Shown: piece after piece, positions 1 through 9,280 of the stretch
Numbering within the stretch: position 1 is the first letter of the stretch
Layout: each line of letters begins with the position of its first letter
Assembly (NCBI GenBank): GCA_033398695.1
Contig: CM065801.1
Location: 3,038,001 to 3,102,000, forward strand
Direction: 5' to 3'
DNA: 64,000 nucleotides
Origin: Orobanche coerulescens
Taxonomy: Eukaryota > Streptophyta > Magnoliopsida > Lamiales > Orobanchaceae
Program-made: the position numbers and the translations under genes
Notes under the pieces: model-generated
Told to the model about the DNA's origin: nothing
Databases searched by the model: none
What the model saw: the letters and a program-made list of their open reading frames with translations, nothing else

Positions 1-59
1 GCTCATGCACAACATTGACTCACATAATGAGCGAAATTTTTGCTCACCACTGTGGATGC

Positions 60-380
60 TCTTATGTACTGCTGTTATTCGAGTAAAGCGAGACTAGAGT
101 GCCTGAAACTCGAGTCTGACTCGAGCTATCGGGCCGAGCCGAGCTCGTAACATTAACGAGTAAGAAAGCTCACTCGACCCAATTCGAAAACTAGTCGTAC
201 GAATCTAATGAGCCTCTCGAGTTGAGCCGAGCCTAACGAGTCTAATGGAGTTATAAGAAAAATTTGATTATCGAGCCCAATGAGTCGAGCTCGAACTCTT
301 TTAGCTATATGAGCCTTAATGAGTCGAGTCGAGCCAAGCTCTCCAGCAAGTCGGCTCGCATATTTTCTCGCCAAGGTGCC
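60..380. repeat. Degenerate GAGCTCGAG-rich subterminal-type repeat, probably a decayed hAT-like fragment
   Basis: The stretch is dense in short GAGC, CGAG and AACGAG words in both orientations. The same vocabulary fills the complete hAT-type element at 63328-63845. I found no clear terminal repeat or target duplication here, so a truncated or decayed non-autonomous element is an inference. The overlapping ORFs follow from the repeat composition and are not genes. Confidence 0.4.
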
Positions 381-1785
381 TGGGTTATTTTCTTTGTGAT
401 TAAACAAGCCCTATGGGTTGTTTTCCTGCTTATCCTTTCCTCACTTGAGTGCCGATTTTTTTTACTGAAATGCATAGCAACAAGGACATCAACATTCCTG
501 AAATTTACAGGAAGTTCTATCTATTTGAAAAGAATGTTCTTATGGATCTGGCTGGTAAAACAGCCTGCAAGGTTTCCAGCATGTGGTGGCTGATAAATTG
601 GAACGGTCGGGTCGTGTGGTATCGTCAGCCAGTTATTGCGAGTCTTTTGAAGCAAGTTCTTTTTTATACTTGGGGTCTGTACTGTTAGTTAACTTAGTTA
701 TTTATTCCATTTGCCGGAAAGATAATATATACTACCTTCGTTCTCTTATAACTGCAACATCTGGACTTTCACTCTTGCCAATGCACAACTTTGGTTATAA
801 ATATCTTGAATTTTTTATTTTTAAAAATTATAAGAAGTTGATATTTTGAAAGTATATTTCGAGATAAATCTAATAAAATCTCACATGACTATATTTTTTT
901 CATATGTATAAATCATAAAAGATGGTCAAAAGAGAGTATGTGAACAGTGTAATAGTCAACACGTTGCAATAATAAAAGAACGGAGAAAGTATATCTGATG
1001 AGAAATCCATAACACAGTTCTCATTTTGCCCCTCCCAACCCCCATTCCCACAATAGCGATTAAGCCATTCTAAAAATCCCATATCACTTCTCCTTCATCT
1101 CTTGCTAAAATTTGAAGCCATAGTCCATAACTTTTCCTAAAAAAAATATTTAGAAAAACTTAAAACTATAAATACGACAAAAACATCAAAATTATTTTGT
1201 ACACTAAACGTTCTCGGTGATGCGTACAATGTGGCCAGGATATTTTTTCTAAAAATAATTAATTATATTTGATTTATTTATAAAAATTCTTATAGAAATT
1301 TCAGTTATGCATAGGGCCATGTTAGTACTACCAGGAGAAGTAATAGGAAAGTTAGTATTTCGATGTGATACAAAGCTATATGCTACCGATTCGTACGAAT
1401 ACTGAAATTAGTGAAATAAGAACGAACAATCTCAATCTTGTTAATATCATCAACTTCATAAAATACTACCTCATAAGTCATATTTATAATATGGGAAATC
1501 TTAATAAACTATGAATCAAACTCTTATCTATATAAACTAAGAAATAATCCAAATAAATCTCAAAAATACTAAAGTATGATAAATAATAAACTAAATCTAA
1601 ATTAATATTTAGAACATATCCGCATATCTTCATTTCTATCGACATTTTTCTCTACGGTAAGAAGTTCCTTTTGGAATTTGAAAGCAGACTACGAGTAATG
1701 ACTTCATTAGAACTTGATCAACTTGCACCAGAATCAGTAAGCAAATCATGCAAAACTATATATGTTGGAAACTAGTAGCACATTG
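381..1785. other. Intergenic, no gene recognised
   Basis: AT-rich sequence with only short ORFs that resemble nothing I recognise. No RNA gene or clear element border was seen. Confidence 0.5.
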
Positions 1786-1789
1786 AAGG

Positions 1790-2076
1790 GTGAGGGTCCC
1801 CTGCAGTGCACAACACCTGATGTGCACTGTTGTGCGTCGTATGGAACACGCACACACACACCCGTGCAGGTGTGTGTGATCGAACGGTTGGGATGCAACA
1901 CAACACGGTGCTGTGCTGCAGAGGATCCCAATCCCACATTGAATTGCTGTGCACTGTTGTGCGTCGGATGGAACACGCACACACACACACACCCGTGCAG
2001 GTGTGTGTGATCGGACGGTTGGAATGCAGCACAGCACGGTGCTGTGCTGCAGAGGATCCCAACCCCACATTGAATT
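1790..2076. repeat. Tandem pair of 127-bp units with CA/TG runs and inverted ends
   Basis: Two units (about 1821-1947 and 1948-2075) repeat the same order: TGTGCACTGTTGTGCG, an (AC)n run, CCGTGCAGGTGTGTGTGATCG, then a block ending in CCCACATTGAATT. The left edge, GGGTCCCCTGCAGTGCACAA, is an imperfect inverse of the block GTGCTGTGCTGCAGAGGATCC in each unit. This looks like a small fold-back element duplicated in tandem. The four overlapping ORFs on both strands are produced by the repeat and are not believable genes. Confidence 0.7.
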
Positions 2077-2721
2077 CACCTTATGCGCATTACCATGCTC
2101 ATTACTTATGCTATTTTTTTGAAATTAGTAAAGCTTGGAAAATCTTGAACCACTATATCAGAAAAATGATATGATCCGAGCTTGGTGGAAAAAGTTCCAC
2201 AGTTGCAATCCAGTAGCCTCAAAGCATGCCACAAACTCATGACTGGGGAATATTAAAAAAAATACAGTAGAAATATTAGATTACTTAATAATTTTTTTTA
2301 AGATATAGAAATAAGAAATAGAAAAAATTCTCTTCAATAAATTTTTTATATGCAATTTGATATGGTAAGTGACTCATATTGAGAATTTCTATAAATATTT
2401 CTACATATGGAAATGGTGATAGAAATTTTATATATGACATGGCATATTTTCAATGGCTATTGGTCATTGGAAACCAATATTTCTATCATTTTCTACTAAT
2501 ATAAAAAACGTGTTAATTAGATAAAAACTAATTTAAATTATATTGACACATAGTATAGAAATAAAGAATATCATTATTGAGATGAACCAAAGACTCCTTA
2601 TTCTTTGGTTCTGGATTATAATGGAATAAAACAAAATCACAAACTAAACTGGCTGCACTTCATTTTCTCATGAAGTACTAGTCATTCCATGCAATTCTCG
2701 ATGCAATTTTCATTTTGAATC
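2077..2721. other. Intergenic, AT-rich
   Basis: No gene recognised. It contains many short TTTCTAT/ATAGAAA words that may come from a small decayed MITE, but no boundary could be fixed. Confidence 0.4.
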
Positions 2722-2840
2722 ATCCGGAAACAGCCTCTGTGTTAAGACAGGGGTAAGGCTGCGTACATCCGATCCCCCCTTACCCCGTTTTTTGCGGGAG
2801 CCATTGAGGCATTGGGGTAATGTTGTTGATTATTGAGATG
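2722..2840 (+). mobile_element. Au-type SINE 3' end, 5'-truncated
   Basis: The words GGAAACAGCCTCTGTGTTAA and GGGGTAAGGCTGCGTACATC, a CCCCTTACCCCG/GCGGGAGCC block and a TTG-type tail are those of the 3' half of the plant Au SINE family. The tRNA-related 5' part with A and B boxes is missing, so this is a dead fragment. The family assignment is from memory of the Au consensus. Confidence 0.65.
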
Positions 2841-2949
2841 ACCTTACCAATGGCCGAATTTTTTTATACAAATTAAAATGGCTATACAAATTTGAAACTA
2901 GTAGACTTTTTTTCTTTCTTTTTTTTACTAACGAGTAAAAAATAAATAC

Positions 2950-3153
2950 TACTCCTTCCGTTCCATCGATTTTGGTTCATATTCTTTTTTGGGCCGTCCC
3001 AAGATACTTGGTCATTTCCTTTTTAAGACACCTTTATCTCTCACAATTTTAAATAATCTATATTCATATCATCACTTTATACATTACTTTTCAGCTTTTC
3101 TTAAATACCGTGTCGAAAAGTAAATGCTCAAAATGGGTGGGAAGGAGGGAGTA
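2950..3153. mobile_element. Stowaway-like MITE
   Basis: About 204 bp bounded by TACTCCTTCCGTTCC on the left and GGAAGGAGGGAGTA on the right, the usual inverted ends of Stowaway (Tc1/mariner-derived) MITEs in plants. TA dinucleotides at both edges fit the TA target duplication. It has no coding capacity. Confidence 0.75.
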
Positions 3154-3274
3154 TAGAGAGGGAAAAAAGCAATCCCCACATCCTCCAAATGATTGACAAT
3201 AAATAAAATACACAGAACTTTTGTCATGTCATCTTATTTATAATTATTAAAATGCACAATATTTTATACATTGA

Positions 3275-3537
3275 ACTAGAGATTATTCTTGCATAATGGC
3301 ACGATTGTGTGGAATAATTAAATTATTAGATTACTTGGTAAAAAAATATATTAGTTCTCAAAATTTTATCGACGGCTGACGGACCTGCCGTAAGAAAAAA
3401 AAATTAAGGACCGTCGGAAAGTAGGACGACGGGCCTAGCATTAAAAAAAAATTGGTCGGTCGTCCGATGGACAACGGATCGGTGGATAAGTTGGTCGGCA
3501 GTGGCCCACCGGAAAGTAGACTCACAATCTGGCGTTC

Positions 3538-3575
<38 letters not shown>

Positions 3576-3850
3576 GTCGGAGGTCCGCCAGCCGCCGTCG
3601 GTATCCCGTCGGAAAGAAGACCGGCGGGCCTGGCGAAAAAAAAGAATTTTTCTCTGAAAATTGATTGTCACTTTAATTTAATTTAATATTCTAATAGTAT
3701 CTTTTTATAGATTTATTGTTGTTGAACATTTGATATCATTATTATTAATAAATTCAACACAAAGAGAAGGGGGAGAGAGGGGAGGGGTATAATGGTCTTT
3801 TTGGGTGCACACTACAACGATCAGAAAACACCATTGTCCTTTACATGTAG
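3275..3850. repeat. GC-cassette tandem repeat, unit 1
   Basis: This unit of about 576 bp starts at ACTAGAGATTA. An AT-rich leader (CATAATGGCACG, then AATTAAATTATTAGATTACT) is followed by GC-rich cassettes of the type GGTCGGCCG...CCGGCGGGCCTGGCG, each ending in an A-run. An AT-rich tail (TTGTTGTTGAACATTTGATA...AATTCAACACAAAGAGAAG) and a GGTATAATGGTCTTTTTGGG block complete it. A (TA)n run lies at about 3542-3572. No coding function is evident. The next unit follows directly. Confidence 0.75.
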
Positions 3851-4423
3851 ACTAGAGATTACTCGTGCGGCTGTACCATAATGGCACGGTGACAGTGATA
3901 TAATGGAATTTAAGTAATTAAATTAGCAGATTACTTGCTAGGACTTTTTTTTTTTTTGCGGATCGCCTGCCGGCCGTCAGCAGTGGCCCGCCGAAAAATA
4001 GGCCGGCAACCTGGCGTTATATATATATATATAATATATATATATATGGTCGGCGGAGGTCTACCGGCAGCCGTCCGTAGCCCGTTGGAAAGCAGGCCGG
4101 CGGGCCTGACAAATAAATTTAAAAAAGAAATGGCCGGCCGCCGAAGGTCTGCCAGCGACGTGTGACGGCCATGCCGGAAAAACTGGTTGGCCGGAGGTCT
4201 GATAAAGATACCCGAAAAAAGAAATTTTTTTTCATAAAATTACTTGGCCCTTTAATTAATTTAATATTCTAATATGGTTTCTATAAATTTATTGTTGTTG
4301 AATATTTGATATCAATATTATTAATAAATTCAACACAAGAGAAGGGGGCGACGGGAGGAGTATAATGGTCTTTTCGGTTGCACACTACAACAACCAAAAA
4401 CACTATTATCCTTTATATTGTAG
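3851..4423. repeat. GC-cassette tandem repeat, unit 2
   Basis: This is a direct tandem copy of the preceding unit, 573 bp long and in the same order: ACTAGAGATTACTCGTGCGG leader, GC cassettes with poly-A tracts (about 3957-4220), AT-rich tail with TTGTTGTTGAATATTTGATA, and GGTCTTTTCGG block. A (TA)n run sits at about 4019-4046, at the same relative place as in unit 1. Confidence 0.75.
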
Positions 4424-4800
4424 ACTAGAAATTACGCGTGCAACCGTGTCATAATGACACGATGACGGTGATATAACTGAATTAAAATAATTAAATTACT
4501 AGATTATTTGCTAGAAAAAATATGTTGGTTCCCAAAATCCGCCGACGGGCCTTCCAAAATAAATAAATAAATAAATCAAATGGTCGGTCGCTGGAGGTTC
4601 ACTAGCCGTCGGCGGTGGCCTGCCAAAAAGCAGGTCGGCAACCTGGTGTAAAAAGAAAAACGAAAAAGACCGATCACTTGAAGTCCGTTGGAAAACAGGC
4701 CGACAGCCTAACGTAAAAAAAATTGGCGGTCGCAGGAGGTCCGCCAGAAAGCAGGCCGGTGGTCTGAAAAAAAAAAAAACGAAGAAAAAGAAAAATATTA
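4424..4800. repeat. GC-cassette repeat, unit 3, truncated
   Basis: The unit begins with ACTAGAAATTACGCGTGC and carries at least three cassettes (for example the A-run-terminated CAGGTCGGCAACCTGG and GGCCGACAGCCTAACG types). It stops without the usual AT tail, about 300 bp upstream of the transcribed part of the GATA gene. Confidence 0.65.
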
Positions 4801-5089
4801 AAAATTGTAATCCTAATTATTTCACGTAAATTTATATAGTAATAAAACCAAAATCGAACTAATTTTCAGTGATTCCGCCAAAGTCCAACGGTTCTTTGGC
4901 AATAAATTACAACCCTAATTATTTCACGTAAATAATCCCGCCATCCGATGTTTCTCACCCACAAAAATCAGGATTAACGTGGCAGACAAAATTAACGGCT
5001 GGGATCTAATATTCAAATTCAAATTTTGAAATCGATGACCTGAAGGGGCACTATGGTCAATTAACCAGAATCCCCAGGATCAGCTAGGG

Positions 5090-5379
5090 TTTCGCGTATA
5101 CAAAGAAAAGAACACACACTCACCACCGCAACGGCCCAGTAATTAACACACACAGTCTCTCTCCCTCCCTCACTCTGTCTTCTCTAAAATCCCACCTTTT
5201 TTTTTCTTATTTTATTTTTATTTTTTCATTTATCAAAATCTTTTTTCTTTACAATTTTTATTTATTCTGAATAATGTAATCTTTCCCCACACACCCATTC
5301 GAGCGTGTTTTTTTTTTTTTTTAATAAAATTGTTATTATTTCTTTAGATTTAATAAAAATATATAGTCTTCGTGATGAT
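5090..5379 (+). promoter_or_regulatory. Probable 5' leader and proximal promoter of the GATA gene
   Basis: The stretch between the repeat block and the GATA start codon is pyrimidine-rich (CTCTCTCCCTCCCTCACTCT near 5156-5176, then long T-runs), which is common in plant 5' leaders. The transcription start cannot be placed from sequence alone. Confidence 0.4.
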
Positions 5380-5962
5380 ATGGATCTGAAAGTAGATAAG
5401 GTGAGGAACCAAGTGATTATATACATTAGATATAAGGATCACTTTTTTTTTTAAAAATTAATTAATTAATTAATTAATGCATTTATTGTTTTTTTTTTTC
5501 TTCCAGAAATTAGATTCCGAGGGGAAAAATCACAACAGCGCTTCATCAAAAAGTTGCAGCGGCTGTCAAACTACCAGAACTCCCCTCTGGAGAGGCGGTC
5601 CAGCTGGACCTAAGGTAATAAACACGATTTCTATTTTTATTTTTATTTTTTTAAAAAGAAAAAAAAAGAAAAAAAACGTTGTTCTAATTTTTTTTATTAT
5701 TATTATTTTATTTCAGTCGCTGTGCAATGCTTGCGGGATCAAGTACAATAAAAAGAGGAGGCAGCTTCTGGGGTTGACTACTTCCGGAAAAACTATCAAG
5801 AAGAAGAAAAGCGTGGATCGAAGTAGCGAGGTCAGGGAAATACTGAAAACGCGACTTATGGTTTTGCAGAGATCGGGAAAAGTGATGAGCAAGTTGAGAG
5901 AGGAAGAGCGAGCGGCGATAGTGTTGATGGCTCTATCCTGTGGATCTGTTTATTCCGAGTAG
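5380..5962 (+). CDS. B-class (LLM-domain) GATA zinc-finger transcription factor, three exons
   Basis: This is a DNA-binding transcription factor with a single plant GATA finger. The model is exon 1 5380-5400, exon 2 5507-5614 and exon 3 5717-5962; both introns are GT-AG and the frame is kept, giving 124 aa. Exon 1 encodes MDLKVDK. The finger is split across exons 2 and 3: CSGC, then TPLWRGGPAGPK, then SLCNACGIKYNKKRR, a C-x2-C...C-x2-C zinc site with a basic tail. The C-terminus reads AAIVLMALSCGSVYSE, the LLM-type motif of B-GATAs (relatives of Arabidopsis GATA15/16/17/23), which act in greening, flowering and hormone-dependent development. The length fits these small members. Exon 1 is tiny, so the start is the least certain part, although the frame and the B-GATA intron position support it. 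The gene is isolated between repeat blocks. No nonsense change is seen, so it looks functional. Confidence 0.9.
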
Positions 5963-6212
5963 AGTGGTAGTACCTTTAGTTGCAGCGGTTGTACCGTGCA
6001 ATTGAAATTCCAAGGGGAAAAGAGAATGGAAAAACTAACCAAATTGTAATGTTAGTTTGAGGAAGATTTTATTTATTTAGTTTTTATATGCTAATCGGAT
6101 TAATGGTAGGAGGCAGTGATGTTGTATTCACTAGCATAACGATTATTGATTCCTTTGAGGAATAATTAGACTTTTGCAATATTTATTTTTCCTTTTTTTT
6201 TTTAATTCCAGT
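5963..6212 (+). other. 3' flank of the GATA gene
   Basis: AT-rich downstream sequence that presumably holds the 3' UTR. Several weak AATAAT-type signals occur but no single poly(A) signal stands out. No other gene is seen. Confidence 0.4.
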
Positions 6213-6486
6213 GGATATGGCACGGTGATCGTGTTATAATTAGATAAAAATTAATTATTAAACTATTGGAGTATTTTGTTAAGAAAATGTAATGGTCACC
6301 GGATACAAAAAGATTGTTGGCCACTGAAGATCCGTCGACCGATAGTCAAACACAAAAATATATACGTGGTAGACAGAGTTTCGATGGGCGGTCGACATGC
6401 CACCAAAAATAAAATAAAAAATTGACTCCCCGGCAGGCGACCCGCCTGAGTGTGGGTCGGTATGCAACCGAAAAAAAAAACATGAC
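6213..6486. repeat. GC-cassette repeat, unit 4, cut by the Copia insertion
   Basis: The leader resembles the other units (ATGGCACGGTGATCGTG, then AAATTAATTATTAAACTATT). Cassettes with GGTCACCGG, GGTCGACATGCC and CCGGCAGGCGACCCGCC follow, separated by A-runs. It ends at the Copia target site (6482-6486). The related unit resumes at 15957, so the Copia element inserted into this repeat. Confidence 0.65.
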
Positions 6487-6581
6487 TGTTGAGTTATGTG
6501 GGTCAAAATGATTTCTTTAATAGTTATATTCGTTAAAATTATTGTAATAATTCGTCACCCGATTCAGATCGATTCTCAACA
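6487..6581 (+). repeat. Copia 5' LTR, internally deleted to 95 bp
   Basis: The left 33 bp (TGTTGAGTTATGTGGGTC...) match the start of the 3' LTR, and the right 62 bp (ATAGTTATATTCGTTA...CGATTCTCAACA) match its end. About 780 bp of the 3' LTR have no counterpart here. The missing part includes the TATA-type promoter seen at 15263-15270, so this copy should lack its own promoter. Confidence 0.85.
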
Positions 6582-6597
6582 TTGGTACCGGAACTTG
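6582..6597 (+). other. Copia primer-binding site
   Basis: TTGGTACCGGAACTTG follows directly after the 5' LTR, where the tRNA primer pairs. It begins like the usual TGGTATCAGAGC site for initiator Met-tRNA but diverges after TGGTA. Confidence 0.5.
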
Positions 6598-7068
6598 GTT
6601 TGGATCTGTCTGAATCGGGTCAACTCGGATCGCTCAGGTATAACGGTTTTACCCTTTTCTTTACTGTTTTTCTGTTTGATGCTCTTCGTAACATTTTTTT
6701 CTATTCTTCGTGATATTCTCGGTACTGTTCTTCGTGATACTGTCCTGGTGTTGTTGCTTCTGCTGCGTATGTTGTTTGACGCATTGTTGGTGATATTCTG
6801 TGTGTTTATTACTACGATATTACTTCGTGTTTATTTTGAATCTGGAAATTTTCATAAACCGGCATTAAAACCCTCCTGCCTGGACCACTTAAGCGTCCTC
6901 GGATCTTGTAGGGGCCAGGTGTTGAATTTTTCGGATTCCTTTAATTTTATTTATCTGTGTGATTTTGTTAGTTACTTTGTGTTTCTGCGTTTTGATAAAA
7001 CCAACAGTCTCCTTCTTATCTGTGTTTTTCATAAATTTTCAAAAACTTTGTTCATTTTGAAAATTAAA

Positions 7069-7985
7069 ATGTGAACTATCTCTGCCTTCTCTGTGGCCCC
7101 ATTTGATGGAAAATGTGATTTTGTCATTTGGCAAAAGAAAATGAAAAGCATACTCATTCAACAAAAATGTTTCAAAGCTATCGATAACTCTTTCGCTTCT
7201 AATGTGACTGCGGATAAAAAGGCTGAATTTGATGAGTTCGCTTACTCTGCGATTATCTTGAACCTATCTGACTTTGTAATTAGAAAAATAGGTAAACATG
7301 GTTCGGCTAAAGAATTGTGGGAAAAATTAGAAGAAATGTATACTGAAACTTCACTGCCCAACAAACTGTTTCTTCTTGAAAAAAATTTCCGCTACAAACT
7401 CGATCTAAACAAAGACATCGATGCTAATTTAGACGTGTTTACAAAACTGGTTCAAGATATAAAGTTAACTGGAGATAAAAACATCGATGATTACACTCCG
7501 ATTGTGCTTTTGAATGCTATTCCTGATTCTTACAGTGATGTGAAATCTGTCATTAAATATGGTAGAGATCAAGTGACATTGGATATTATTGTTAACGGTT
7601 TGAAAAGCAAAGAATTAGATTTGAAAAACAATAAAGGTGCCGCTCTTAAAAATCTTGGCGAAGTTAATTTTGTCAAGGGAAGACCTCAAACCCGTTTTCA
7701 AAATAACAAGTCTTCCAAGAGTCAGAATAATCAAGCCACCAAGAAAAAGGGCAAAGGAAAAAATCGGTTTAAACCTAGACCAACTAATCGTAAATGTTAC
7801 AATTGCGGTGAATATGGTCACTACATTCAAGACTGCACTAAACCTAAGAAGAACCAGCAATCTGAACAAGCGAATTTAGCTGTCAGTAAAAATCTAGGTG
7901 ATGTGTTTATGATTTCTGCGGAAATGCATGCTTCTGTGAACTCTGTGTTAGCTGACCTTGGTGAAAATGATTGGCTGGTTGATTC
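7069..7985 (+). pseudogene. Copia Gag polyprotein and start of protease (broken)
   Basis: Gag forms the virus-like particle that packages element RNA. An ATG at 7069 is in frame but followed at once by TGA (7072-7074); the open part runs from about 7075. Visible parts are an N-terminal segment with APFDGKCDFVIWQKKMKS, a UBN2/gag-polypeptide body (for example LNAIPDSYSDVKSVIKYGRD), a basic linker, and one zinc knuckle CYNCGEYGHYIQDC (C-x2-C-x4-H-x4-C). The protease active site starts with WLVDS and is cut at codon level by the solo LTR at 7986. A decayed relative of the same gag lies at 23840-24700. Confidence 0.88.
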
Positions 7986-9069
7986 TGTAATACCCGTGAT
8001 TTTCTCTTTCTGCAATTTTCCATTTTTGACATTTTTTCTGGCTTCCACAACTCGCTTGCGAGCGTTTTGACATTTTAGTAATATTTTTTTTCTGTGTGTT
8101 TGGTCATCCGAGTTTGTTTAGGGGCTGTTTTACCCGAATCCGTGTTCTGAGCGACTTTTTCCGCTATTTGGTTCAATTTGTGTGATGGTGGTTCGAAACT
8201 ACGATTTCATGTTTCATATAAGTCCGTTTAACTTTGTTAGACGTGTTGTGAACTTCGGTTTTGTTGTTTGATGTCATATTGTGATTTTCGGAGGCCATTT
8301 TATAATTTCCCAAAGTTTGGGGGTATTACTTCCGTTGTCGTATTTCGAACCCTCGGGTTGTCGGAATCATGTTTAAATATCCAGGGATTGACCGTGTTCG
8401 TCATTTTCATCTCTATCTCGTTGGGAGCAGACTTGGGCGATTTTCACTTCTTCGCCCCTGCCCGTCGGCACGTGTAGGCGCGTCCGGCCTCCTCTCCGGT
8501 CTCCTCTCCGGCTCCGGCTCCGGCGAATTGCAGGATGTACCCATGTCGCAGGCTATTATCGATTATAGTCGACATCTTGCTTATGTGAAGGGGCAGGATG
8601 TACCCATGTCGCAGGCTATTATCGATTATAGTCGATGTATAATTGTATAGCTTGGTTACTTGCTAGCGATTTCCATCGCTAACCCCTCATTGGGGGATTA
8701 TATTATGTTTTTCAGGTATTCCGATTTGAGAGGGAGCAACCACAGGATCGGCATGGAGGATGATGTAAAGCAGCGATACTAGTTACAGTTGTAGTCGGTT
8801 GTCCGTCAGTGATCTGTCGGACCAAGTATTTATCTCTAGTTCCTTGTCATCCTTAAGAGGATGGACTTGTTGTGTAAATTGTGATCGGGATGTATTTTAG
8901 TTTGTCGGTTGTACTGCATGTTGTATTTTGGGAGACCTAATCAGTCTACGGTTTTAGGTATTGGTCGAACTGACCACGTATGGGTTTGTTTTGTGGTTTC
9001 TTGCCTGGTAGATCCTTGCGGAAAGGATCTACGGCGTGTAATGTCCCTAAGCGGATTGGGAGTGTTACA
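7986..9069. mobile_element. Solo LTR, 1084 bp, inserted in the Copia protease
   Basis: It begins TGTAATACCC, ends GTGTTACA, and is flanked by perfect 5-bp duplications GATTC (7981-7985 and 9070-9074). Removing it with one duplication rejoins the Copia protease frame. No internal retroviral sequence is present, so it is a solo LTR left by LTR-LTR recombination. Its ends resemble the larger solo LTRs at 9281 and 38158, which suggests a related Gypsy-type family. Inside, a 43-bp block is tandemly duplicated (8530-8572 and 8593-8635). Confidence 0.9.
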
Positions 9070-9280
9070 GATTCTGCGTGCACATTTCACATGACACCAT
9101 ACAAACAACTTTTTTCTAGTTATCACGATTTGAAAAACCGATATGTGTCTATGGCTGATCATGTAAAACGATATGTTGCTGGAATATGAACGGTGTGCCT
9201 TAAATTTGAATTTGGAAATTCGATAACTTTGGAAAATGTTAGGCACGTTCCTCATTTAGCTCATATTTTAATGTCTTGTG
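9070..9280 (+). pseudogene. Copia protease fragment between two solo LTRs
   Basis: This continues the reading frame broken at 7985. The active-site motif reads DSACTFHM where DSGCTFHM is usual, so the catalytic DSG has become DSA. It continues into the region normally ahead of the GAG_pre-integrase domain (LENVRHVPHLAHILMSC). A TGA at 9187-9189 breaks the frame. The 9281 solo LTR ends the fragment. Confidence 0.8.

Noticed and set aside
1746..2174. Five overlapping 80-114 aa ORFs on both strands
   Set aside because: They are caused by the (CA)n/(TG)n-containing tandem repeat, which lacks stops in several frames.
6496..7074. 192-aa + strand ORF
   Set aside because: It lies across the deleted 5' LTR and the Copia leader, is hydrophobic by T-richness, and has no relation to gag.
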